From positions 1 to 20,833 of the forward strand of contig CAXNAA020000489.1 in NCBI GenBank assembly GCA_964200075.2: DNA of 20,833 bases. The letters run 5' to 3'. Made by a program: the position numbers and the translations under genes. This DNA is from Sphacelaria rigidula (taxonomy: Eukaryota > Phaeophyceae > Sphacelariales). This document shows, piece by piece, positions 12,201-18,442 of the stretch. The notes beneath the pieces were generated by a model, which was not told where the DNA came from, did not search any database, and saw only the letters and a program-made list of their open reading frames with translations. The number at the start of each line of letters is the position of its first letter. Position 1 is the first letter of the stretch.

Positions 12201-12386
12201 GTAGAAACACCGTCGTCGACAGAATGGCAAGTTCACGTACACCGAACTGGCGCCACAACTTGCACCAACGTGTCGCGCAGCGAAGCCCTCCACCCTGATA
12301 GGTAATGTGCTGCATGCCAAGAAGATCAACATGCGTCGCACAGGCAGTGGTGGCGCCACAGTAAGCCGCATTCGGCACGGCCCCAT
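82..12386 (-). CDS. hemW: HemW-like radical SAM protein, probably plastid-targeted; 3' end outside window
   Basis: Minus-strand gene, join of 12386-12183, 4607-4131, 1980-1805, 1134-1041 and 225-82; 365 codons are visible and the C-terminus is missing. HemW proteins are radical SAM enzymes related to oxygen-independent coproporphyrinogen III oxidase (HemN); bacterial HemW is described as a haem chaperone. Seen here: the cluster motif CX3CX2C at residues 56, 60 and 63; GGGTPS at 185-190; a DPGT segment at 221-224; VNRVSMGVQSF at 238-248; a split IDLM/SGLPSQT motif at 282-292; HISVYDLQVE at 310-319; and YEHYE at 357-361. The residue two after the third cysteine is Phe, not the fourth Cys of true HemN (CXC), which favours HemW. 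All joins keep frame and match the family's expected spacing. The HemN C-terminal domain, where HemW haem-binding residues lie, is not in the window. A stretch of about 78 residues (100-178) is an unusual insertion. Confidence 0.92.
226..1040 (-). other. Intron 4 of the hemW-like gene
   Basis: An 815 bp GT-AG intron, inferred from conserved protein on both sides. It contains the (G5C)3G5 array at 722-744. I see no gene on either strand; the ORFs here overlap one another on both strands and lack recognisable motifs. Confidence 0.85.
722..744 (+). repeat. (G5C)3G5 array, G-quadruplex motif
   Basis: Four runs of exactly five G separated by single C. Four G tracts with one-base loops are the textbook pattern for a stable intramolecular G-quadruplex. 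The G strand is the template strand of the hemW-like gene, so the pre-mRNA carries the C-rich complement. It is also a 6 bp tandem repeat with nearly four units. Confidence 0.85.
1041..1134 (-). other. hemW: hemW-like exon 4: SGLPSQT and HISVYDLQ segment
   Basis: Encodes the last base of codon 286 and residues 287-317. The acceptor is TTGATCACAG. The donor is CAG before GTGGGA, phase 0. It carries two diagnostic HemW/HemN motifs, GLPSQT (287-292) and HISVYDLQ (310-317), with about 17 residues between them, the usual spacing. Confidence 0.92.
1135..1804 (-). other. Intron 3 of the hemW-like gene
   Basis: A 670 bp intron, GTGTGT to ATCACAG, which splits a Ser codon. It holds two diverged repeat blocks at about 1170-1240 and 1330-1395 that vaguely resemble the SINE head (see findings). 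No gene is seen in it. Confidence 0.88.
1805..1980 (-). other. hemW: hemW-like exon 3: VNRVSMGVQSF segment
   Basis: Encodes residues 228-285 plus two bases of codon 286. The acceptor is TTTCGCGTAG before GAG. The donor is AG before GTGTGT. The exon contains the strongly conserved VNRVSMGVQSF block (238-248), the CGRAH block (256-260) and the IDLM segment (282-285) of the radical SAM barrel. The Ser codon is split and is completed by the first base of exon 4, which restores SGLPSQT. Confidence 0.92.
1981..4130 (-). other. Intron 2 of the hemW-like gene
   Basis: A 2150 bp intron, GTATTG to GCGTAG. It contains SINE copy 1 (2530-2889). At 3672-3690 there is an isolated box-B-like stretch with no convincing box A. 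Otherwise 1981-2529 and 2890-4130 show only unconserved short ORFs on both strands. Confidence 0.88.
2530..2889 (-). mobile_element. tRNA-derived SINE, copy 1
   Basis: Read on the minus strand, the element starts with a tRNA-like head. Box A is TGACGCAGTTGG at 2884-2873 and box B is GGTCCGAATCC at 2840-2830, with a gap normal for a Pol III internal promoter. A body of about 280 bp follows and aligns along its length with 7962-8328. SINEs are non-autonomous retroelements transcribed by RNA polymerase III and moved by LINE machinery. The tail end near 2530 is GT-rich on the plus strand, not poly-A. I see no clear target-site duplication. It lies in the same orientation as the host gene. Confidence 0.78.
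4131..4607 (-). other. hemW: hemW-like exon 2: SAM-binding GGGTPS segment with long insertion
   Basis: Encodes residues 69-227. The acceptor is GTGCAG before GTCGTGGGT, phase 0, continuing CDFPIK with VVGDRPG as expected for HemW. The donor is placed at GAG before GTATTG (4130), because this gives exact family spacing from the PGTFD motif to GVNRV. A stronger-looking GTAAGC donor at 4105-4100 would leave phase 1 and hit a stop in exon 3. Residues 84-92 are the usual helix YVDALVQEI. Residues 100-178 are Gln-, Asn-, Ser-, Thr- and Gly-rich with no family counterpart. The SAM loop GGGTPS follows at 185-190. Confidence 0.9.
6651..6780 (+). repeat. Interspersed repeat R3, copy 1
   Basis: About 130 bp similar in the same orientation to 17972-18096. 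Shared blocks in order are AAAARTRAATGRGCTGTT, GACCRGAGACAAA, a Y-rich stretch, TACTCTTGG/TACACTTGG, and TTCACGGG followed by GTCGCG. Similarity fades on both sides. No terminal repeats or coding capacity are visible, so it may be part of a longer decayed transposon. Confidence 0.65.
7449..7632 (+). repeat. Diverged direct repeat, unit a
   Basis: Aligns with 7736-7929. It begins ACTTAAAATATGAACGCAAG (unit b: ACTTAAAAAATGAGTGCAAG) and ends near CAGCGGGGGGCA and ACTGGACTGTACT (unit b: CAGCGGCGGGCA and ACCGGACTGCTCT). It also contains a small internal duplication, with similar stretches at 7419-7439 and 7520-7541. Confidence 0.6.
7736..7929 (+). repeat. Diverged direct repeat, unit b
   Basis: Partner of 7449-7632. 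It abuts the tail side of SINE copy 2. The bases after unit a (about 7635-7682) also weakly match the SINE tail, so the pair may be a duplication of a unit made of this sequence plus SINE tail. Confidence 0.58.
7962..8328 (-). mobile_element. tRNA-derived SINE, copy 2
   Basis: Minus-strand head: box A TGGCTCAGTTGA at 8317-8306 (close to the eukaryotic TRGYNNARNNG pattern) and a box-B-like GGTTCAATATA at 8273-8263, which has lost the final CC. The body matches copy 1 throughout, including GATCTGRGATTTTT after the head, CGACTATGTCGTGG, and the CTCCTGTGT and ACCGAAAGG-type blocks. Only the tail half also matches copy 3. A GC stem-loop (8341-8356) sits just beyond its 5' end. Confidence 0.8.
8341..8356. 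other. Small GC stem-loop beside SINE copy 2
   Basis: CGGGG and CCCCG are separated by a six-base loop and followed by GGGTTTTT. It has the shape of an intrinsic terminator, but in this nuclear context no function can be assigned. Confidence 0.35.
10074..10512 (+). mobile_element. Hairpin element family F, copy A, with nested palindrome
   Basis: Imperfect inverted arms at 10080-10115 and 10204-10240 (core ACAACATTTCTCGAG) enclose about 90 bp. The arms, the centre and the right end (10486-10512) align with the minus strand of 15971-16272. The alignment is interrupted by a second palindrome at 10273-10444, which looks like an insertion into this copy. The segment 10074-10264 starts GTATGT and ends TTACAG, like an intron. 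The left end beyond 10074 is unclear. No transposase is encoded, so it is a MITE-like non-autonomous element at most. Confidence 0.6.
10273..10444. mobile_element. Nearly perfect palindromic (fold-back) insert
   Basis: Arms of about 60 bp, 10273-10337 and 10379-10444. The outer 43 or so bases carry a single mismatch and the inner parts end in T/A runs, around a loop of about 45 bp. The outer nine bases CCAACTCTT (10274-10282) recur as a direct copy at 10445-10453, a possible 9 bp target-site duplication, although the inverted arm end makes this ambiguous. The low divergence of the arms suggests a recent insertion or gene conversion. Confidence 0.75.
10980..11199. repeat. Inverted repeat enclosing telomere-like sequence
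   Basis: Arms of about 38 bp: 10980-11019, and 11161-11199 reversed. They share GAGGACCGCGTGCTT and a GGTGTRATGCGT block. The spacer holds GGTTAGGATTAGGGTTAG (11045-11062), about two and a half telomere-type units, and a perfect 14 bp palindrome GTCCCTGCAGGGAC (11095-11108). The right arm directly abuts the truncated SINE copy 3. Confidence 0.68.
11206..11357 (+). mobile_element. SINE copy 3, 5'-truncated (no tRNA head)
   Basis: On the plus strand this matches the tail half of copies 1 and 2, from the GAGGAAGGT block through CTCCTGTGTAACCCCGGCTG to the final ATGGGATAACACACAC. The tRNA-like head and the first 200 or so bases are absent; the telomere-like inverted repeat starts where they should be. 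Truncation at the 5' end is typical of LINE-mediated insertion. Its orientation is opposite to copies 1 and 2 and to the host gene. Confidence 0.68.
12183..12386 (-). other. hemW: hemW-like exon 1: presequence and radical SAM cluster motif
   Basis: Encodes residues 1-68. I chose the ATG at 12386 as the first in the open frame; in-frame ATGs at 12371 and 12332 are alternatives. The frame stays open upstream to about 12455 without another ATG. Residues 19-30 are hydrophobic after two arginines, and Phe35 follows Gly34 at a plausible signal cleavage site. Residues 35-48 are short-chain and contain Arg and His. This arrangement resembles heterokont plastid presequences, where Phe is usual just after the signal peptide. 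The iron-sulphur motif follows at 56-63. The exon ends AAG before a GTATCG donor, phase 0. Confidence 0.85.
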
Positions 12387-12540
12387 ACTTGCACCCCGCG
12401 CCGCCCCTGCACGTTGTAGTAATACCAGTATGGTGCAGCTGCGGCGGTGTGCCACCTTTTGGTCTCAATCTCTAGCCTGACGAGCACAACTTGAAGCAAG
12501 CCAAGTGATGCGGCAATGGGCAGGGGTATAATTGTTCACG
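12387..12540. promoter_or_regulatory. Putative (bidirectional) promoter region of the hemW-like gene
   Basis: The sequence between the hemW-like start and the plus-strand ORF at 12541. An ATTATACCC stretch on the minus strand near 12535-12527 (TATAATT on plus) is the only TATA-like element, about 145 bp from the chosen ATG. No transcription start can be placed from sequence alone. Confidence 0.3.
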
Positions 12541-12683
12541 ATGTGCATGAATTCCGAGGAACCTTCACCACCGTTTCACGAGCGCTTGGAGGCTTGTTTT
12601 TCATGTCGTGACGCGGGTGCCGTGTGTACGATGATGCACCGACTGTCTGCGGTTGTGGTCGCACTTGGCCTTATGACCGACGG
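12541..12683 (+). CDS. Possible first exon of a divergent gene, unrecognised
   Basis: A 53-codon frame from ATG 12541 to TGA 12702. It has an acidic/proline start, CFSCRD at about 19-24, and a hydrophobic run around residues 33-44 (RLSAVVVALGLM) followed by TDG. The only late GT donor in frame is GG before GTACGA, which would end the exon at 12683 in phase 2. The hydrophobic run followed by TDGY loosely recalls the first membrane helix of transporters of the major facilitator type, but this is a guess. I could not find following exons. It may be a chance ORF. Confidence 0.22.
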
Positions 12684-12737
12684 GTACGAACAAAGACAAT
12701 GAAGTGATCTTGGTGGGATGTTCTGGTGGCTATATGT

Positions 12738-12745
12738 ACAACAAT

Positions 12746-12783
<38 letters not shown>

Positions 12784-12784
12784 A
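12738..12784 (+). repeat. (AAC)n microsatellite
   Basis: About 15 AAC/ACA units with one AAT interruption near the start. On either strand it encodes only homopolymers (Asn or Val), which explains the runs seen in conceptual translations here. Confidence 0.95.
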
Positions 12785-15515
12785 CAGCAACTTGAAAAAG
12801 TTTTGACTACCGTTCCAACGCCGTATAAAAAAACTGATCATATTTGCAGAATCTTGCAATCAATACGTACGATCATCCTTTCGCTATGCACTGCGCGACA
12901 AAGAGGGATATCTGTACCTTCGATATCTTCACCAACGGGTATGAAAAATAGCTCATGTCGAAAGTGACACAATTTGCAGTACAAATGCAGCCGCAACAAT
13001 CTTGGTTGCGTTGTTGAAACAGCGCTAGGTTCCTCGCTCTGTGTAAGACTTTTGTTGATTCCGCGAAAATGCCTGCCCTTCTCTTCATGGGTCGGCGCTG
13101 GGGTGTCGGCGGGGATGAGTTCGCGTTACCATCGCTGTGTAGTATGGGCCTGAGGATCGTTTGGTCTGTTGCTCTCGTCGTCATTCTGGTGAGTGTGCAG
13201 AAGACAGTCGGATACGAGGCCAGGAGTATGTGCTTGTGAGCGCGCTGCAAGATGTGAAAGCGCCATAGGGTTACGAAGCCATCACTCGACATGAAGAATT
13301 TTTCAAGGATCTTGGTTGCCTGTGGCTTCATTTGTACTTTGCCTTCGGTTTGCCCCGCGCGGTGCGATATTTGATGCTAATCCAAGGCTCGTGAAGACGC
13401 ACGGTAGATAACACCCCCATGCGCCAGATGAGGATGAATTACTTTTGTACCATACGTGTCCATGCAGCCCGCCTGGTTAAATCTATTGCGCCGTGAAATC
13501 CTGTCACCTTAGTGCTTTCGATTGCGTTCTATAACAAGACGAGCAAGGAGCCCGACTCTCCCCGATCTGTTCGTAAAATACTGCCGCTCAAACTCCCCCG
13601 ATTGCGCTTGAAAAGACAGGACCGACCGACCACCAATACCGCCCTCCACGTTCTCACCCGACGTGTGCGTACCTTGCACGGTGTATCTGTACTAGTTGTT
13701 ATCGAAATGAACTTGTATGCCTGCTACAGAGACGGTGGCTTCCAGCTGGTTCCAGCTTTACTAAGACGACATTATTTCAAATATCGTATCATATGACTGC
13801 GAAGGCAGGATTGTATCGGATAAGCGGGTGTAAGAGAAGCATTTCTCTGGATTGGGGCGGGATAATTTGGCTCACCTCCCACAGATAAGGGTTGAAAAAT
13901 GCGAATCAACTCTTCGAGAACCCTCCCTCCACTCCCGTCCCCGGGCCAGACGCCTCATTATCTCAAGCCCTGGCAAAAAACAAAATTTGTCAACAGGAAA
14001 GACCTACGCTAACCATTCAACTGGGAAAGAACACAGAAGAATCCACCAGCACACGCCACGGGTACACGAAGAAGAAAAGTCGCCCCCCGGAGAGGTCGAG
14101 TAAGGTTTACATACCCAGTCATACTACGCCACGGGTAAAGTGTGTCAAATTGTTTGCATCGACAAAAATCCGGCTCACCCCTCACAGATATGGGTAACTT
14201 TTAGTGAGTTCAAATATTTACGCGCGAAGCGTGATCATGCCGAGCGTTTAAAAATCGGCACTCGGAGAAAAATGAGAACCCGTCTGAAATAAGGGGAAGA
14301 ACGATCACATGGGACATGTGCTGTTTCATCATGCTGCAACACAAATACACTCACGCCCTCTCCCATGTGCTTTACCTGTCACTGCGCTGTGGTGTGTGTT
14401 CGGACCTTGGCGAAGACGGTTTGGTCTCCGCTGGGGTTGCGTCCGTTGCCTTACTGTCACTGCCTTCGTTTTTACAGAGAACAATGAACATTATCTTTGT
14501 CGGCACGCAGTGCTGTCTACACACTGTTGTGTGTTGGCTGTTTCGTCTTCCGTCAAAACAACAAGGCGCTTCCCACACCCATAATTTCTATGCTGTAGCT
14601 GACGCCGTGCTGTTGTGCATTTAAACACTCCACGACAAACATGCTGTGATGTGCGCTGAAGAGTGCCTGAACAGTTGTACTGCTGCATGCCGTGTTTTGG
14701 TCTGCACAGAATTGAGGTAGGATCAAAGTGTGCACATAGAGTTGAAACGATTACGTGACGAATGTGCAACTAGCTGTCTGTTGCGTCTTCTTTGGTACTT
14801 CAGTTGTAGTCGGGTGCTATAATCGAAGACAGGCAAGGTGGATTCATGCAAGTTGGGGCAAACAGACCGAGCCAGCACGGAGGTGCTGTATCCCAAGCGA
14901 TTGATGGCAGCAGCTTTCTCACTGGTGGCGGCGCAATGTGTGGGCCAATCACAAATATTTGACCTTTCAATTCCCACTCGATTATTTCATTTGATTGAAG
15001 AAAGGTCTCCGCATTTTGGTATATTCGGAGGCTCCGATTGGTCGAAAAATCGTGCCAGTCAAAATTCTTGCCCCTATCTATGGGTCCTGTGCCAAAAATC
15101 CACAAAGACGCTTTCGAACTCGCTATTCAAAGAACAGCAAGGGGTTCCGGGCTGACTCGGCACATCCGTACAGCAGCTAAGCTTCATGCGCGCGTAAAGT
15201 TGAGCATAATTTGGGGGTTTTGAGTTTGAATAGGCCTTTTGGTCGCAGAGCTTATACTAAGCTCAATATGCTTGAAACGCGCACTAAGTTGCGATAATTT
15301 ATTGTGCGCCTCCTGCGGCAAGTGCTCCATGTGGCGTGAGTTCGTCACCACACAGGCTGACAGGCTTCAACACTTGAAACTTCTGGTCGTGTTTCGTGTT
15401 CCTATTTTGTTGCGTGCGGGTCTGATCAGAATAATGTCCCACTCTATTTTCTATACATGTGGTAATATGTTGTTTTCAAAAATGTGATACACTTATACAG
15501 AGTACAGCTGTAGTA
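12785..15515. other. Gene-poor stretch without recognisable genes
   Basis: A minus-strand ORF at 13331-12873 (152 codons) and overlapping plus-strand ORFs at 13852-14197 and 14309-14624 show no family motif. A 25 bp direct repeat (GGCTCACC..CACAGATA.GGGT) occurs at 13869-13894 and 14172-14196. Nothing else stands out. Confidence 0.5.
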
Positions 15516-15539
15516 CAGCAACAGCAGCAGCAGCAGCAG
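15516..15539 (+). repeat. (CAG)n microsatellite
   Basis: Eight triplets, CAG with one CAA second, not within a supported reading frame. Confidence 0.9.
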
Positions 15540-15970
15540 TAAGAAGTGATGACAAGTGAAGCAGTCGAGCTCTCTGTCACAGTACTTCGACAATGAATGG
15601 CCCATTAGATGGAAACATGTATGGCGGCACCGAAACAGCAGAGATTAGCCATCCGGTGGAAAACATCCGCCCGCTAAAAGTAACAAACACGAGACCACAC
15701 ATTCATGCACGCCCGTGTGACACCCAAGTACGTGTTCGGGAAAATATCGTAAAACACAGTACCAAATAACTACGCTCGGCTCTCTCGAAGGTAAGCTTTC
15801 CCCCTGAGAAATAAAATGCTGCAGGGCCACAGCTTCTAGGCACAATCCTGCGACAATCGACATGCCTACAAGAACTCACCATGCGTTGTGAGGGCATAAA
15901 CGTTGGAGTGCGACCCCGCGGTTATACCAACCCTGTGTCAAACAAGATTTCGATTGAAACGCGAAACTAC
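15540..15970. other. No gene seen
   Basis: Short overlapping ORFs on the minus strand (up to 72 codons) without motifs. No repeats were noticed. Confidence 0.5.
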
Positions 15971-16272
15971 GAGCTGGGTCAACTGACAGCGATTCTTGAA
16001 TGTTTTCGGGTCAAGTGGTGCTGAATTCGAGGAGGTGGGCGCTGCAATTTTGACACGAAAAAATTGTTATCAACACACGCAACATTTTCCGGGATGCCAA
16101 GGAAAAGAAACGGGACGTTAGAGCGATTTGATATTTCGACGAGAACTGTCAAAATGTCATAACTCCGTGAAAAACATGAAAATGGTGGCATCGCCAGAAG
16201 TGTTGTACGTACTTACGTGCAGGTGATCCTGGTAAAATTTCGGCCAAAAGCTCTCACAATTAGGCCCAGCCT
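15971..16272 (-). mobile_element. Hairpin element family F, copy B
   Basis: Terminal inverted repeats of about 27 bp, imperfect: 15971-15997 begins GAGCTGGGTCAACTG, and 16246-16272 reversed begins AGGCTGGGCCTAATTG. An inner pair of arms, 16067-16098 and 16187-16210, encloses a centre that aligns with copy A (blocks TTTTTCACG, GTTAT, AAATCGCTYYAACRTCC). On the minus strand the segment 16216-16042 starts GTAAGT and ends TTGCAG. There is no transposase. Being in a different place and orientation from copy A, it is a dispersed element. Confidence 0.65.
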
Positions 16273-16297
16273 GTCACTTTTTGTGCGACACCGCTGC

Positions 16298-16366
16298 GCC
16301 CCTGTAATCCAAGTGATACAGCAAACTCCAGTTATAGAGATCAAGAGTTTGAATCCCGATAGATTC
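16298..16366 (+). other. tRNA-like sequence (degenerate tRNA or SINE head)
   Basis: Box-B-like GTTTGAATCCC at 16348-16356 is preceded by a weak box-A-like ATCCAAGTGATA, and a T6 Pol III-type stop follows at 16367-16372. Partial pairing is possible for an anticodon-like arm (CTC/GAG), but the acceptor and D stems do not close. It is therefore not a functional tRNA gene. It differs from the SINE heads at 2.8 and 8.3 kb. Confidence 0.35.
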
Positions 16367-16410
16367 TTTTTTGTTCTCAGAATCTGATTCCGTCATTAAG
16401 GTAATGTATT

Positions 16411-17130
16411 ATGCAGTACATTTTTTTTCATTTAGTTTTTCCTCAGCGGCAGAGCGCGCATGGCCAGGTTGGTCTGCGGTTCACAGCGATATGCTTCGAT
16501 CGGGCTGGTTCGGAAAACTTGAGAAGTTGCTGTGCGATGTGCGTTTGTGAGTTTCACGGCTGGCCGTGGTTGTATAATTACACCTCAACGACAACGAACC
16601 AGACTCCCAAAAAGTATGCTGGTGCAGCAGATGAAGCAGTTTCTCCTGCACGATTTCGCGGCGCGAAGATTGCGCTGACGGAATCCCAATCAAAGCCCTT
16701 GCTGATAGATATTGGCCAAATGAATAAATATTTGCCAAGTTCCCTGTTGGATCTCATAACACTACCCGCTTCAGTCGCAAGCACACCTCAACCGCCGCGC
16801 GGTGCCCGCCCACCGGTCTCCCATATCCCCCACCCACCCCCGCCCTCTCCATCGCCAACATGCTGCCACGTACCTCCTCCTCGCTCTCTCCCGACCTTGG
16901 TTCAATGTGAATCTATTCGGGAATACAGTTGCGTTCCAGAATGGAGAATGGCGAAAACGCATCCACTGATTTTCATGGGCCACAGCGAGCCTGTGACCAC
17001 GGAAGGCGTCCGCATCAGATGCCCAGTACGAATGTACGGCGCAGATATCGGAACGGTTTTTAATTTGAAGACAACAAAAACAGCGGAAAAGCAAAACCTC
17101 ATCCCCGAGGAGCACAAGCACTCGATGTGA
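16411..17130 (+). CDS. Hypothetical ORF, 239 codons, unrecognised
   Basis: The longest open frame of the window. It has no known motif. Residues 125-163 are rich in Pro, Ser and His. Cysteines cluster at 40-46 (CCAMCVC), and the C-terminal third is mixed and charged. ATG 16411 comes shortly after the tRNA-like stretch. An overlapping 139-codon frame exists on the other strand (17190-16771), which weakens the case that either is coding. It could be an exon of a larger gene or a chance ORF. Confidence 0.22.
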   Translation: MQYIFFHLVFPQRQSAHGQVGLRFTAICFDRAGSENLRSCCAMCVCEFHGWPWLYNYTSTTTNQTPKKYAGAADEAVSPARFRGAKIALTESQSKPLLIDIGQMNKYLPSSLLDLITLPASVASTPQPPRGARPPVSHIPHPPPPSPSPTCCHVPPPRSLPTLVQCESIREYSCVPEWRMAKTHPLIFMGHSEPVTTEGVRIRCPVRMYGADIGTVFNLKTTKTAEKQNLIPEEHKHSM

Positions 17131-17971
17131 GGTTAACTTCCACCCATATCGCAAAGTGGAAATGGTTGTACGCAACAATCGCGACCGCAATTGATCACTA
17201 GCGTTTCACTAACAACAAATGTTGGGCTTGCCACGGTCGGGCGTCAGGCTATGTCCTGTCGAAAAAAAATAGATAGCATTCGAAAAATAATACTTTAGTG
17301 TGACTGGGCGCGCGATACCTACGCTCCCACCAACCAAGACAAGTTCGGATGTGTCTATCGGTCTGTGACCGTATTCTTGGGCTAGATCCAAATGACTGAA
17401 GAAATTGATCATTCAGGTTGTGTGAAAAACCATACCGCTTGTCCGGGAAGATGACTGCGTGCAAAGGAGCATGCCATGCAAGCATGTGAAACGCGACGAT
17501 AAAAAGGCGCAGATCCCGTAAACAAACCCTGACGAGATTGCTAATGGCGTGCCTAGATAGGACGGGGAGTTACCCTCCCCTCACTGCCGCGGAAACTTCT
17601 GGGGGCGACCAGTATATGTCGATCAAGGCGTATACGACACTCGTGGGCCATGCATTTCTGGAATCCGACATCTTTCATATTTGCCGTCGCGGGTGCTATT
17701 CGCCGGCCCTACACAGTACATCAGATACTGGTTTGTAATATAGCGAAGACAACAAGGTATTAAAAGCAGGTGAGCAAAGACCTGCAACTTCAACTAATTG
17801 AGGCTCCTCCTCAACTTCCCCGTAAAACCCGGTAGACGATACTGGCAAGTCACCTGTCAATCATGGTTCTGTAGAAACAGACGGTAGCCAGACGCTATGA
17901 CGAGTGTTTAGTACATGTGTAATGAAACGTCGACTCGGGTGTGCTTTTGTTAGCTACGCTAATCGGTGCGC
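17131..17971. other. No gene seen
   Basis: Only short overlapping ORFs (up to 78 codons, 17485-17249 minus and 17538-17738 plus) with no motifs. A small palindromic cluster CATGCCATGCAAGCATG lies at about 17470-17486. Confidence 0.5.
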
Positions 17972-18096
17972 GAAAAGTGAATGAGCTGTTAACGACCAGA
18001 GACAAAAAAATCCATTGTTTCTTTTCCCCCCCTGGGATACTCCACCGCCCGGATACACTTGGTTCTAGAGTCCAATCTCTTCACGGGTGAGTCGCG
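17972..18096 (+). repeat. Interspersed repeat R3, copy 2
   Basis: Partner of 6651-6780, in direct orientation about 11.3 kb away and outside the hemW-like gene. Shared blocks are GAATGAGCTGTT, GAGACAAA, CCGGATACACTTGGTT and TCTTCACGGGTGAGTCGCG. A poly-C run at 18026-18032 is specific to this copy. Confidence 0.65.
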
Positions 18097-18309
18097 TGTG
18101 TGTTGATATTTCGGTCAGTTACATCGATATCTTCCGGGGAACCTGCACAATACTCGTATCATGATCAGATCTTTCGTGGGAAGTTTTTCTGGAAACTTCT
18201 CATATGTAGGAATATTCCGCGGAGCATTAATGTGACCTTGGGAGGATTGGCTTGAGGTTGGGTTCCAGTCGTTGTCGGTCAGAGTTGTCAACCCCCACTC
18301 GGCTTACTT

Positions 18310-18442
18310 CCACACCCTGGACAATAGGTTCTATTGTAAAAGATGTACTGCGTACAGTTTGGTATGTGTGTTGCACTAGGCGCAAAAGTCGATACTGTAC
18401 GCAGTACACTTTTGACTGTTTACTCCCTTGTCCAGGGTATGG
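18310..18442. mobile_element. 133 bp fold-back element
   Basis: Arms of 49 bp, 18310-18358 and 18394-18442. The outer 15 bases match at all but one position (CCAYACCCTGGACAA) and the inner 14 are perfect (GTACTGCGTACAGT). In between, the left arm has TAGGTTCTATTGTAAAAGAT where the right has diverged. The loop is 35 bp. It fits a MITE or a structured hairpin transcript. I noticed no second copy in the window. Confidence 0.7.

Noticed and set aside
12183-12386. Identification as true coproporphyrinogen III oxidase HemN
   Set aside because: The cluster motif is CX3CX2CDF without the additional cysteine of HemN, which points to HemW.
12873-13331. 152-codon minus-strand ORF upstream of the hemW-like gene
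   Set aside because: Composition is mixed, with no domain, no homology I recognise and no clear splice context. Kept only as a mention in the gene-poor entry.
15979-16191. 70-codon minus-strand ORF
   Set aside because: It reads through the hairpin element copy B, and copy A has no matching open frame.
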